A DNA stretch of 64,000 nucleotides, from NCBI RefSeq assembly GCF_900090045.1, contig NC_041784.1:999501-1063500 (forward strand). The letters run 5' to 3'. This stretch comes from Plasmodium malariae. Taxonomy: Eukaryota > Apicomplexa > Aconoidasida > Haemosporida > Plasmodiidae. Below are positions 23,101 to 34,430 of the stretch, piece by piece; the first letter of the stretch is position 1; each line of letters opens with the position of its first letter. The translations under genes were made by a program, and so were the position numbers. A model generated the notes under the pieces. The model searched no databases and was not told the origin of the DNA. It saw nothing but the letters and a program-made list of their open reading frames with translations.

Positions 23101-24869
23101 AAGACTACGTTTTGAATGATGCAGTACACACATATATATTGAATTTCCTTAAGTATAGTAATAATGTTGAAGAGGGGGCTGATCACTTGCTCTATCTTCG
23201 ATGCTTAAAGGTTCTCTGTTTAGTGAAATGTAGAAGAATTGATGGATACAGGGATATAGGTATCCGTGGAAGCAGTAGCGTAGGCAGCAATGGAAGCAAT
23301 CCTGTCAAGCGCAGGTATGTACTACGTAATGGCTTTATCACGGCCAGCCATAGCGATAGAGAAAATGTGGATCAGGAAAAGAGGGCAGTCATAGAGGAGT
23401 ATGCGAATAGTTGGCCATATTTTGATTTTCAATTTTTAATTTTTAAAAATATGAAAAAAGTGAAATGGCGTTCTATCGATAATTTGTGTTTATTAAAATT
23501 TTACAAATACATGAATAAATTAAAAAAAGTGGAAAATATTTGTAGGAATAGACGAAGTTATTGTGGTGACAAGGTCAGGCAGTTATCTGACGATGTGCAC
23601 AATAAGATATGTAAAATAGTTAAAGAAAGAATTTATGACTTTTCTTTTTTAGATTTGATAAAATTGTACTTATATAGCAATAAAGAATTAAAAAGGAAAG
23701 TATTTCATTTGGGATTCTTCTTCAATAATTTATTATCATCAGGGAGTAACATAATGGCAAAAAATGGAGATGATGTTTACGCCTTTTTAATTTTTAAAAC
23801 AACTATCACACACATGTGTTTAAGTGAGATATTAAAAAAAAAAAAAAAAAAGGGGAAATTTTTTATTAAACATTTTGAAGAAATTGGTGTAAAAATTCTA
23901 ACCATGTACAAAAATTATGCACAGAAAAATATTGAAAAAATAAAAAAGAAATATTTATACCAAACAGTTGTGTATACTTTTTTATATTTGTGTATGCTTT
24001 TTCAAAAAAAGAATATAAAAAATTGTGAGCACAAAATGACAAACGAAAAAAAAAAAGTAAAAGAAAGAAAAAGAAAAAAAGGGATAGTGGAAAATTTGTT
24101 CGAAATTTTAAAAATTAGCCTGAACAACTGGTTATTCAGTACAGACGAAAGGAGTGTACTCATATACGTTTTTCTTTTACATATGCAAAATATACAAAGT
24201 AGAAATAAACAAATAAGAGCTTTATTTTTTAGCAAAAGGCATGCAGAAAATTTTGTACAAGTGGTTTCACCGCGTTGTATGGAACAAATGAACAAAATAT
24301 TTAGATCCCATTTTATTAGGTGCTCATCATGTATGACATATGTTAATCCATTACTTTTATTCTTTTTATTTAAATATATAATATTTTTAAAGAATTACAA
24401 GAATAGAAAGGAAAAGAAAAATGTAGAACAACTTATTAACAGCAGTACTATATATCATCATCTCTTGAGTGCAAATAATGACTATTGTTATCTCGACTTT
24501 ATTTTTTATGCCATAAATAAAAATAATTTTATACTAAGCAACACTCTGTTTGATGATTTCACAAATATTTATTTTAATAAACAAAATTATACCTACAAAA
24601 AGGGACCTACTATTACTGATAATTTTGTACACGCAGAAGGTGCAAATCCATACATATCAAGCCCACACATGCCAGGCATCCACACGTCAAGCACCCACGC
24701 GTACCATTTATGGGAATGGAATAAACTAATCAACGTTTTGTCAACAAACCAGAACGATCAGCATATATATAAAAGCATTGCTTATAACTTTATTGCTCGT
24801 AGGAGATCCATAGAGTACTCAATGAAAACTGCATTGAACATGAACAAAAAAGAAATGTTTTTCCTCTAG
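20148..24869 (+). CDS. Large conserved protein of unknown function, possibly organellar
   Basis: Single exon of 1573 residues. No family is recognised with confidence. The basic N-terminus without early acidic residues (MLLPSIYRYCAEKKIYRFIR) could be a mitochondrial targeting sequence. The body is rich in short hydrophobic helices with a loose repeating pattern (for example LFSLTLVLHHLVHYDYLYLK, FLDLIKLYLYSNKELKRKVF). This resembles the helical-repeat architecture of Plasmodium RAP/heptatricopeptide-type organellar RNA-binding proteins, but I see no RAP domain at the C-terminus. Two low-complexity inserts come from in-frame 15-bp repeats: SVSSN at residues about 311-373 and VTGID/VTGSN at about 705-760. 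Poly-Lys runs are common. The ATG is the first in frame and follows a non-coding minisatellite. Function is unassigned; the organellar assignment is inference. Confidence 0.8.
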   Translation: MLLPSIYRYCAEKKIYRFIRTAALNNKINITGGDGAKKKKKKLSSKTTKYINYLFLKRKKVEEQIRFNNIKRKQLKDISTPFHVIYKIKNNQLQLVKKYPHLENSCKQNEAEQQLISDKNGPTSGHLRNAGTKSNQIYYVKDKGKNANKYLQIDTNMNIEKNVILTVMHTDRNVLHKGKDKLFDKYTKECTFYPCDNIRANKKWSNLKSMNSINNIIEIRKNKDINNLYLITSLINIYHENGYNYLVLNVMKQLKYLQYYMNIRQLSLIMYNLYKFYFISIIRNIFSKDDMANMDAYFDSFYVLDDHVFRRSVSSSSVSSNSVSSNSVSSNSVSSNSVSSNSVSSNSVSSNSVSSNSVSSSSVSSNSVSSSRGSGGDHMRYAMVEPSLIRAFLISLVSNLKKDLHDEKDMNVLSKIIFVFSFFHVHDKQLYEMLIDRILKSVHIKSNHKINYFSLISLAFEKLNLYYSKISFIHSYIITKKMKKLTKTAQTFFMTNKYKRKKLKQVNLFDVHKKKKKISLIHLKDLLTYMYVMNRNNLKNNKFVLTLLNYASCYFNQSRASGQATCYKYSYSQSVSTISHTSGICRVYPTSVLSSKDERITANGVRNNCLMYFTSLKNNNFKCTRDDDLKREKRKTMLFSYSNMILKSNTKNKKLNKFLALYSLYKINKNTHRSNLPKGYYTNCISLAEQRDVGARGIYAIDSNVTGIDVTGIDVTGIDVTGIDVTGIDVTGIDVTGSNVTGSNVTGSNVTGSNVSGSDITAGGGFTTLQRAELDDGRMMRGRMAHADSAQCVSINRGDKCSSTRQRGNCEENVDRTAQKGGYISTVVGGSTENYGSVSGSVAYRGNFPAREKKDGVMITGKPFINCYNINLFSLTLVLHHLVHYDYLYLKKVEAFNSLVKLYLDLIRSTKLRNMHYFYTYRIIEINRKINIFNNFIIKLLYSSILFKCSTDNLFNKSIILSFYAHNVCFYLIMLYEQLVKSKIKDYVLNDAVHTYILNFLKYSNNVEEGADHLLYLRCLKVLCLVKCRRIDGYRDIGIRGSSSVGSNGSNPVKRRYVLRNGFITASHSDRENVDQEKRAVIEEYANSWPYFDFQFLIFKNMKKVKWRSIDNLCLLKFYKYMNKLKKVENICRNRRSYCGDKVRQLSDDVHNKICKIVKERIYDFSFLDLIKLYLYSNKELKRKVFHLGFFFNNLLSSGSNIMAKNGDDVYAFLIFKTTITHMCLSEILKKKKKKGKFFIKHFEEIGVKILTMYKNYAQKNIEKIKKKYLYQTVVYTFLYLCMLFQKKNIKNCEHKMTNEKKKVKERKRKKGIVENLFEILKISLNNWLFSTDERSVLIYVFLLHMQNIQSRNKQIRALFFSKRHAENFVQVVSPRCMEQMNKIFRSHFIRCSSCMTYVNPLLLFFLFKYIIFLKNYKNRKEKKNVEQLINSSTIYHHLLSANNDYCYLDFIFYAINKNNFILSNTLFDDFTNIYFNKQNYTYKKGPTITDNFVHAEGANPYISSPHMPGIHTSSTHAYHLWEWNKLINVLSTNQNDQHIYKSIAYNFIARRRSIEYSMKTALNMNKKEMFFL
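21081..21262 (+). repeat. Coding 15-bp repeat (SVSSN)
   Basis: About twelve tandem copies of a 15-bp unit (agtgtaagtagtaac) encode SVSSN, with three SVSSS variants. Nearly identical codons imply recent expansion. The antisense frame is also open (TVTTY repeats) but is a shadow. Confidence 0.95.
22255..22425 (+). repeat. Coding 15-bp repeat (VTGID/VTGSN)
   Basis: About eleven copies of a 15-bp unit (aacgtaactggtatt type). The first block encodes DVTGI and the second NVTGS, so a two-base codon change was spread through half of the array. Confidence 0.95.
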
Positions 24870-26420
24870 CCCTGAAAGAGGAGAAGCCATCCGGTAGAGT
24901 ATACGTAACGCGATAATTCAAGCACACATATATATATATATATATATATGTATACGTACACACATTAGTATACATCTATACATGTGTGTGTACATGTTTA
25001 TAAATAGCTACTCTCACGTCTGTCAAACAATGTACAGAGCTTTTCAAAACACATATTCCAATATATGCTTGTTTTTTGTTTTTTGTTGTTTTTTCATTTT
25101 TGTTAAGGAAAACAACTATCCGAATTTAAAATTTTTTTTTGTACATTAGTATCTGCTATATGTTAATTTCAATGTTAACCTTAGTTTTGACTTCATCTTA
25201 CTCAACTTCCAACGCTACTTCTACCTTTGCTTTAATTTCCTCGTTTGTTATGAATCAACTCTGTCACTTGAGCTCTTGAGGCTTGTACCTCTGCGCCCAT
25301 CCATTTCATTGTTTACTTTAATGTGTTAAATTTGCAGCTCTTTAATTAACTTTTGAACTTTTTGTATTCCCCACGTCAGTTACAGTTGCTGTTAGTATTT
25401 TGCTCACAATTATAAGTTTTAATTAATTAATTAGTATTAATCTGTTCTAATATTTTTTCTTTTTTTTCTTTTTTTTCTTTTTTTTCCGACTACTTATGTA
25501 CGAACAATTTCACATTTTACCTTCCTCTTTCGTAGTGTTACCTTATCAATATATGCCGCGTTACGCATAAATGTCCGCGGTCTATATTCATGCGAACATC
25601 CACAAGTACATCCATATATACAAATGTATATCCATCCTTCCACACATGCATATCTGTAGGCTCAATAAATTTAACAGCATGGAAGTGCGCACATTTCTCT
25701 TTCTACATTTATTTTTGATTAACAGTTGATGTAGTGTACAAACTCCGCTGTACAGGTAGGAATCACGTTCGGCCTCTTTTGAAGCAGAAAAAATAAAAAT
25801 AAAAATACGAAGTAAAATTAAAAAGTAAAAAAAAAAATAAATAAATAAAATAAAGTGGAAGAATGTATATATATGCACGTATATATACATATATGCGCGT
25901 ACGTATGCATATACGCATTTATATATGTGCATTATTTTATTTCATTTTAGCGATTTTGAAAATAAATAAATAAAATAAAATAATTGGCTAGTCGTATTTT
26001 GAAAAAAAAAAAAAAATTTTAAGTTTTTAATGATTTATTTTTCATGCTGTAGAAGAAAACCCACCTTTTTTTTTTTTTTTTTTTCTCCTTTTTTTACTTC
26101 CTTTTTTATGGACCTCCATGGAGCTGTTAAAAAGAGGAATATAAATAGAAATACGCATGTATATACAAGTATATATATATATATATATATATACGTATAT
26201 CTGTGCATATGTATGAGTATATATATGCATATGTATTATGCATGTAGGGCCTTTGCTTACATAAATGAAAGAACAAGCCTCAGCCCCCCCTCCCTCCTAT
26301 CCCTGCTGCTTTTATTTAGGTTCCATTTTTTTTTACACATTTTGCAATTTTTTTTCATTCTAATATTTATTGGCCAAACTTATCACACTGAACATTTTTC
26401 TCTTGTCAATTATTATAAAG
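24870..26420. other. Gap between the 20.1-kb gene and OPRT
   Basis: No gene found in either strand. It contains (AT)n near 24931-24950 and 26170-26193, a ttttttctt repeat near 25456-25487, and moderate-complexity sequence at 25150-25400 that has stops in all frames. The last 400 bases should be the OPRT promoter and leader. Confidence 0.55.
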
Positions 26421-27182
26421 ATGAAAATAGAATACAGCAACGCAAGTAATTTAACAGATGAGGATTTATATGGCAAGTATGTACAGCTTCGTAAGAGCAT
26501 AGATATGGAAAAGGGCACTACCCATAGTGACTACATTAAAGAAATGAAGGACTTATTAATGGCTGTCCTTTTAAAATATAAAGCTATAAAATTTGGCGAT
26601 TTCGTTTTAAAATCAAAAAGAAAATCGAAATATTTTTTTTCAAGTGGCGTTCTTAATAATATTGTTTCAGCAAATATTATTTCCTTTTTAATAGCTAACT
26701 TAATTTTGACAAAGAATATTCCTTTTGATTATTTACTTGGGGCATCTTATAAAGGAATTCCAATTGTTACTCTGACTAGCCATTTCTTATTTAGTTCCAA
26801 TAAATTTGCAAATGTTTTTTATTTATATGATAGAAAGGAAAAAAAAGAATATGGTGATAAGACCGCTATTGTTGGAAATATAGATGAACAGGACACCACT
26901 ATTATTGACAATGGTAATACTAATCATAGTAAAGAAAAAAATGTAATAATTATTGATGATGTATTTACTTGTGGTACTGCTTTAGGAGAAATAATAAATA
27001 AATTGAAATGCTATCATAATTTGAAAGTTATAGCTTTTATTGTTCTTCTTAATAGAAATGAATATGAAATAAATGAAATGAATGAAAAAGTTTATTTTAA
27101 AGATTTATTTGAGCAAAAATTTCATATCCCCCTGTACAGTATTCTTAGCTACAACGAGGACCTTGAGCATATCATTGGATAG
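26421..27182 (+). CDS. OPRT: Orotate phosphoribosyltransferase (OPRT)
   Basis: Fifth enzyme of de novo pyrimidine synthesis: orotate + PRPP to OMP + PPi. In Plasmodium it is a separate protein that pairs with OMP decarboxylase, and the parasite depends on this pathway because it lacks pyrimidine salvage. The single exon encodes 253 residues. The PRPP-binding motif VIIIDDVFTCGTA is at 175-187, the catalytic-loop region YDRKEKKEYGD at 136-146, and the orotate/PRPP segment FDYLLGASYKGIPIV at 102-116. The N-terminal extension (first about 35 residues) is typical of Plasmodium OPRT but shorter than the P. falciparum one I recall. I use the ATG at 26421; an in-frame TTG further up is not a likely start. 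A short acidic insert at about 154-173 sits before the PRPP motif. Confidence 0.97.
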   Translation: MKIEYSNASNLTDEDLYGKYVQLRKSIDMEKGTTHSDYIKEMKDLLMAVLLKYKAIKFGDFVLKSKRKSKYFFSSGVLNNIVSANIISFLIANLILTKNIPFDYLLGASYKGIPIVTLTSHFLFSSNKFANVFYLYDRKEKKEYGDKTAIVGNIDEQDTTIIDNGNTNHSKEKNVIIIDDVFTCGTALGEIINKLKCYHNLKVIAFIVLLNRNEYEINEMNEKVYFKDLFEQKFHIPLYSILSYNEDLEHIIG

Positions 27183-28387
27183 GAAACTGTGGAAGGGAAA
27201 TATTTTTACCTTTTATTTTTCTTTTTTTTTGCAACTATTTGGACTTATATTTTGCTTTTATTTTGCCTTTACTTTGATTTTTTTCCCTTTCCCTTTACCT
27301 CTATTTTATTTTTTGTTTTATTTTTTTTTTCCCATTTTTTGATTTTTTTTTGTCATGAATTTACATTTTTCATAAGTGTTTCAAACGCAAAAAAATAAGA
27401 TAAAAGTAAGAGGAGTACGTATAACTTAATACGTAAAAATGTTCTGTAGGTACATGTATATATTATTACCTATATGCGAACATATTGCATACATACATAT
27501 ACGTATATTCTTAGTATATATATATATAATACCTATATAAAATAAACAAAGAATGATTAACACAAATATGGGGTGATAAATGAAGACAGGAAAAAATAAA
27601 AATTTTATTAAGTAAAAATAAGGAAAAAAAAAAGAAAAGTACGCAATGCAAAATAATGAATAAAAAAAAAAAAAAATTTTAAATTATTTAATCATTAAAT
27701 TAAAAAATGTTCACATCACTGTGTTGTATAGGTAGAGTATGTGTGCGTATGCACAAGTATGTATATATCTACATGCACATGTACATACAAATATACATAT
27801 ATTTCTTCTTTTTCCAACACCTTTTTTCATATACTTTGGGGTCATTTTTTTAAAAAAAAATATGAACAATTCTTGTAAAGATAAAAATATACAAAAAAGG
27901 AAATTGGCACTTGGTGTATACTTGGAAAATCTCCAAAACACAAAAACGTTGAAAAAAAAAAAAAAAATTTTATTATTGCTTGTTCATGCTTTTATTTTAT
28001 ATCATTGCTTGTTCACGCTTTTATTTTATATCATTGCTTGTTCACGCTTTTATTTTATATTATTGCTTGTTCATGCTTTTATTTTATATTATTACTTGTT
28101 CACGCTTTTATTTTATATTATTACTTGTTCACGCTTTTATTTTATATCATTGCTTGTTCACGCTTTTATTTTATATTATTACTTGTTTACGCTTTTATTT
28201 TATATTATTACTTGTTCACGCTTTTATTTTATATCATTGCTTGTTCACGCTTTTATTTTATATTATTACTTGTTCATGCTTTTATTTTATATTATTACTT
28301 GTTCATGCTTTTATTTTTTTGTATTATCTTTCCCCTTTGCTTACAATTTTATATATAAATACATACATATGCCCAACAGATAAATTA
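27183..28387. other. Convergent gap between OPRT and Rab1b
   Basis: No gene seen. T-rich OPRT 3' sequence is followed by A-rich sequence (27590-27680) and a 29-bp minisatellite that fills the last 350 bases up to the Rab1b stop codon. Confidence 0.6.
27968..28315. repeat. 29-bp minisatellite, open in all plus frames
   Basis: About twelve copies of a 29-bp unit (ttgttcacgcttttatttta followed by tatcattgc). Because 29 is not a multiple of three, successive copies are read in all three frames, and each stays open. This produces overlapping spurious ORFs of 117-214 residues with a repeating LVHAFILYHCLFTLLFYII pattern. Confidence 0.95.
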
Positions 28388-30292
28388 TTAGCAACACTTT
28401 TTTTTATTATCCTTAACTGGTTTTGCGTTCAAGTTTATGTGTGTCCTTCCTTTTTGCTGATTTTCAAGTTGAGACTTATTTTTTATTTCATATGCCATCG
28501 TTTTAAACGCCTGTTCAACATTATGGGCTATTTTAGCTGAGGTTTCTAAAAATTGAATATTACAACTATCGGCTAATTCTTTTCCTTCTTCATAACTTAC
28601 ACTTCGATCATTTTTTAAATCTATTTTATTCCCTATCAGTATTTTTTGAACATCCTCCGAAGCATACCTTTGAAAAGAACAAATCATAATGACAATGAGG
28701 AGGGTGCACACACACACACACATGCACATATATATATATACATACATTTTACGCAATACAATGTAATAATTTCATATTTTAAAAAGTGACGAATTTTTCT
28801 CTTCGTTGATCAATTTTTTATGCTCACTTTTCTATCTCAATTATCCAGTTTTTGACGTTATTGAAACTGTCTCTATCTGTCACATCGTATACTATGATAA
28901 TACCTGACATGTTCAGAAAAGATGAAAAAAATGCGCAATAAGGAAGTAGAAAGGTGTACACACAAGCGCGTACATAATTATATCCATACATATACGCATA
29001 TGTTTTACATATATTCGCATGAACATGTTCATAAACTCCATAAAATCATTAACATGTGCATTATTTCAACATGAACTTTATTTAATTATTTAATAAAAAA
29101 AAAAAAAACCTTGCGCTCCTCTATAATATGATGATGTTATTGTTCTGAACCTTTCCTGTCCCGCTGTATCCCACTATAATTATTAAAAAAAAAAAAAAAA
29201 TTTTTTACATTTCGTTACGCATTTATTTTTATAATTTTTACTTTTGTCACTTTTACTGCTATCATTGTTATTTTACTATATGAACTTATACATATACTTA
29301 AATATAAATGTACATATGCTATTATTACTATTTGCAATTTTATTATTTTATCATCAATTTCTATAGTTTTAATTTTGAAGTCCACTCCTATTGTGCTAAT
29401 GTAACTATCTGTGTAGGTATCATCCTAAAAAAAAAAAAAAAAAAATCAAACTTATGTTCTCTCAACAACATAATTATTTAATTTGTGCAAAATATTTAGT
29501 ACATTAAATTTTTGTTATATCATCATTTCCATACGAACATGTTGATATAACGTTTTTCTATATTTTCCTTTTTTTCTTGTATTTTAAATAATGCAAAAAA
29601 GTAGATATATTAGTTTCACAAATTCTTCCTTTTCATGATATTACATATATAACTAAAGTCACATGTCTGAGTAATAATAAATTTTTTCTTTCTTTTTTCT
29701 TTAAATGTTTTTATATTTTTGTTACGGCAAAACGAAGGAGTAAACAGGATTTCCCAACACCACTATCTCCAATTAACAAAATTTTGAATAAGCTATCACT
29801 GGAAATGGGAAAATAACGAAAAGGAATACAATGTTGTGCATACATGTATGTGTGTATATGTGTATGGGCGTATATATGTATATTTTTATATTTGTATGTG
29901 TGTATATATGTATATGTGTAAGTGTATATATGTATATGTGTAAGTGTATATATGTATATGTGTAAGTGTATATATATATTGTATGTATTTATGTATGTAT
30001 AACTGCAGTATACAACTGAGGGTACAAATATGCGTATTCGCAAGGAACTACATGTAGTTAATAAATAAAAACAACACACAAACATATATATACATACACA
30101 TATATACTATACATACACATATATACTATACATACACATATATACTATACATACACATATATATATACACATACATATACATGTATATACATGTATGTAA
30201 GCACTTGCAAATACTTTAAACATTGTGGCACATGAACATATATATTTATTTTTGAATGCTTTAAATGTGAAAACTTACTAGCTATCATTCAT
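28388..30292 (-). CDS. RAB1B: Small GTPase Rab1b
   Basis: Ras-superfamily GTPase controlling ER-to-Golgi vesicle traffic. Six exons on the minus strand: 30292-30279, 29798-29726, 29424-29329, 29173-29110, 28903-28828 and 28667-28388. All have GT/AG borders and compatible phases, and total 200 residues, the expected size. The first exon is only 14 nt and encodes MNDS plus two bases. Visible motifs are the P-loop GDSGVGKS (15-22), switch I/effector [18 protein letters not shown], switch [11 protein letters not shown] (from 62), [14 protein letters not shown], and a C-terminal CC for double geranylgeranylation. The joined sequence agrees with the Plasmodium Rab1b sequence I know. It is transcribed away from a 4.4-kb gene-free region. 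Confidence 0.97.
29840..30185. repeat. Alternating TA/TG/CA-rich repeats in Rab1b intron 1
   Basis: Intron 1 carries tgtatatgtgtaagtgtata-type repeats (about 29860-29975) and four copies of a 19-bp acatacacatatatactat unit (about 30092-30160). Both are alternating purine-pyrimidine and non-coding. Confidence 0.8.
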
Positions 30293-30884
30293 TTTGGGTT
30301 ACAAAAATTCTATATTTATTAAAAATGAAAAAAATAAAATAATAAAAAACAAAAAAAAAAAGGAAAAAACATGAAAGAACATGAAAAAAATATGAAAAAA
30401 ACATGAAAAAAAAAAAAAAAAAATACAATTGTCAATCAAATGTAATATTTAGAATTAACATTAAATTTGAAAAAAAAAGAAAACGAGTGGGGGGAAAAAA
30501 AAAAAAAAGAAGAAGAAAAAAAGTAAAATAAAATATAAAAAAAAAAGATAATAACGCGTAAAAAATAATTATGTTTGTTCATCTATATGAAAAATTAATG
30601 ATAGAAAAAAAAATCATACATGTATATATTTATATATATGTATATATTTATATATATGTATATACTTATATATATATGTATATATTTATATATATATGTA
30701 CATATGTACATAGTACGTATGTATACCTTTATGTATAACGTATGCAGCATTAACATAATGATTATAACGCGTTATATGTAAATGTTCATTTATATATTAC
30801 ATATTCAAACAAAAAAATAGAAAAAAAAAAAATAAATAAATTATGAACATGTTCATAAAATAAAAAAATAAAATATATAGTAAA

Positions 30885-31195
30885 ATAGTAATATACAAAA
30901 CAGTAAAATACAAAACAGTAAAATACAAAACAGTAAAATACAAAACAGTAAAATACAAAACAGTAAAATACAAAACAGTAAAATACAAAACAGTAAAATA
31001 CAAAACAGTAAAATACAAAACAGTAAAATAAAAACAGAAAACAAAACAGTAAAATACAAAACAGTAAAATACAAAACAGTAAAATACAAAACAGTAAAAT
31101 ACAAAACAGTAAAATACTAAATAGTTAAATACTGAACAGTAAAATACTAAATAGTTAAATACTGAACAGTAAAATACTAAATAGTAAAATGCAAA
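30885..31195. repeat. 15-bp minisatellite upstream of Rab1b
   Basis: About twenty copies of caaaacagtaaaata, degenerating at the distal end into ctaaatagttaaata and ctgaacagtaaaata. The minus-strand reading (FTVLY) is an artefact. Confidence 0.95.
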
Positions 31196-31865
31196 ATATA
31201 AAATGAAAAGATTGATTTGTTGGTATAAGCATATAACACATTTAAAATAATAGCGATACTGAAATAAATTCTAAACATGTTTATAAAAAAGAAAAAAAAA
31301 AAAAAATTCATATTTTTGGAAATATAAGGAAAGTTACAGATTTACGCGGATAATTTTTCGCATGTGTACAAAAAGGAATAAAATACAGGAAAAAGATAAA
31401 ATAAATAATAAATAAACTAAAGGAACAAAATGAGCATGATAAACATAAGGAACAAAACGAACATGATGATGCCACAGGAAAGTAGCATAGTCATAATACT
31501 AGCACAATATATGACCATAACACAGCGTAGAGTAAAATGAGAATTACATATTTACCTACATATACATATGTACATATATACGTGTATACATGACAAAATA
31601 AACGTGTATTTCCCGTTTTCCAACGACATATTATTATACAATACAGTATTATCTCTAAGAGCATAGCATAAATTCATATTTTTGCATTTTTTTTTTTTTT
31701 TTATCTTACAGTGTTACAATTTCTTTTATTAAATATTTTCCCTTGTATTATGTATATACATACGTATATATAAACATAAATGTATTATAAATGCACTTGG
31801 AATAATATCATAAAGATACTATATTTTGCATATATGAAACGTGTTACATAGTTCTTGAAGTGTAG

Positions 31866-31902
<37 letters not shown>

Positions 31903-32257
31903 GTATATGTGTATATGCAAATATGCGCTTCCTAACAGTATTTTATGTGTTAAATAACGTTATTACGATTGTATATGAACCATAATTAAATTAACGTTTC
32001 CAAAGCATGCACGTACACACATACGGACATACATATTTACATACATACACATATACGTATAAACATACGTACACACACCTACATAGACATGCGCACGCTT
32101 TTATGCTTCTTTAACAATCAACGGAATGAATGTTGTACCCCATTCTTGTGATAGGATAATTTTCCTTCAAAAATGAAGAAATAATAAGACACTTTTTTTT
32201 TTATGAATAGGCAAGGAATTATGAACTAAAAATAGGAGGGAGAATAAAAAGGAAATC

Positions 32258-32288
<31 letters not shown>

Positions 32289-32654
32289 CTAAGAAGGTAC
32301 ACAGTTAAACATTAAAAGGTTAATACAGCATAACGATGACAGTGTATTATGCAATGAAAAGTATACCAGTCGTTTTTATGTTTATAATTGTTTATTCCCG
32401 TACGCACTCATTAAGGGTGGAATTAAAGAAATAACAAATTTAAATGATAATAACGTAATGAATGGAATATTCTTGTTTTCCATTCGTAATTTATGTATGA
32501 CAACATGCGCAAATTCCTGGCTTCCTATGTATAATAATGTCCAAAAAACAGAAAAAGATAATTTAAAGGAAAACTTTTTCCTACAATCGTTCCTTTCTCT
32601 TTCATTTTATAAGTAACGAATTAACTTAATGATACACATGTTCACACACCTGTT

Positions 32655-32690
<36 letters not shown>

Positions 32691-33275
32691 GATTATGTAT
32701 TGTTAACGTAAATTTTGCCCATTCATATTGGACTTAAAAAGCGGATTAAGAGTTGTAATAAGGTAAAGAATGAGTAAAAAAATAAGATAAAAAATGAGCG
32801 AAAAGTAAGATAAAAAATGAAAAAAAATGAACGGAAAAAATATGATTTTATTTTCCCTCCTTTCGTTTTTGCCTTTTTACCTTATTACCTTTTCACCTTA
32901 TTACCTTTTCGCGTTTTTACACCTTTTCACGTTTTTCTTAACATAAGCATGGAGCCTCCTCAGCATCGATATTTCATTAATTTTATTTTTATAATTTTGT
33001 GCTCTTCTGATAATATATGAAAAAAATGTTATATGTCATTCTAGACTTTTTGGTTTTACTTGACTTTTTTATTTATATCTATGCACTTGGTTGAAGCATT
33101 CTGCTAATACAAAAAAAAAAAAAACAAAAAAATTAAAAAAAAAAAAAGATGAAATGCCTTTAATGCAATATACAGAACAGGGGAAGATCCGCCTTAATTT
33201 ACATTCACAGAAATGCACATCAATTTATCCGTTTAACTATTTACCTAGTTTAATATAAATGATTGAAACTTTTTT

Positions 33276-33308
<33 letters not shown>

Positions 33309-33639
33309 GAAATATCTTAGAATTCAAATAATCTAAGAATTTTTGATAGCAACACAAAATATAACATGTTTTGACCACTTTGCAAATTTTAGGAACAAAA
33401 TAAAGATACTCCATCCGGTTATAGGTTTTTTTTTTTTTTTTGTCTCTTTTGTTGCCTTATTTTTGCGCTATTTTTATTTTTACTTTATTTTTTCTTTTCC
33501 TTTCTGCATTTGTATCCTTTTTTTTCCTTTTTAAAATGAACATACGAGTATTTGAAATGGGGGGAAAAATGTATTGCACTAAACAGTAAACAGCTAGCCA
33601 ATTGATAGGAAATTATGATATCAAAAAGAATATAATAAA

Positions 33640-33910
33640 TTAAAATTTGTATATATAAAATGTGTACATATAAAATGTGTATATATGAAATGTGTATATA
33701 TAAAATGTGTATATATGAAATATGTATATATAAAATATATTCATATATAGTAGGTTCATATATATATAATATGTTCATATATATATAATGTGTTCATATA
33801 TATATAATATGTTCATATAAAATATGTTTGTACAAAATATGTTTGTACAAAATATGTTTGTACAAAATATGTTTGTACAAAATATGTTTGTTCAAAATAT
33901 GTATATATAA
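33640..33910. repeat. tatataaaatgtg and aaaatatgtttgtac repeats
   Basis: A run of 13- to 21-bp AT-rich units (tatataaaatgtgta, tatatgaaatgtgta, tcatatatatataatatgt), then about five copies of aaaatatgtttgtac. Non-coding. Confidence 0.8.
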
Positions 33911-34393
33911 AATATATATTTAAAAAAAGAAAGAAAGCATTTACTACCAGTGGGAATACCTATGAAGGTATACACCGTGGGGATGTATATATGCATTTGT
34001 ACATTTTACCTCCACTTTTGCAGAGTTCCATTGGATAAGGAAGGAAGATATGGTAACTATAATTAACGTTGTAAAGAATTTATTTTTCTCAAAAGTGAAT
34101 TCCCCAATAGTTTTAAATTATAGGCCATTTATACTTTTCCTTCGTAAGTGTACACATAATTATATGTACACGTACAGGTAATTATATTTCTGTGTATTAA
34201 TATATATATATATATATATATAATTACTCCCGTGAAAATTTTTTATTTTCGAACAATGATCAGGTCAGCTACATTTGAACATTCAAAAGTTTGTTTATTC
34301 ATCTAGGGCACTGTTAGGAAATGTTTTAGTACCCAATTTTTTTTTCCTTTTTTTTTTTTTTTTTGTTATCCCTCCGATAAAAAGCCCTTTCTC

Positions 34394-34430
<37 letters not shown>

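Noticed and set aside
26370..26420. Upstream TTG start extending OPRT by 17 residues
   Set aside because: Plasmodium does not normally start at TTG, and the ATG at 26421 fits the family.
27739..28540. Three overlapping plus-strand ORFs with a repeated LVHAFILY pattern, looking like membrane proteins
   Set aside because: They come from a 29-bp minisatellite that is open in all frames, not from codon-selected sequence.
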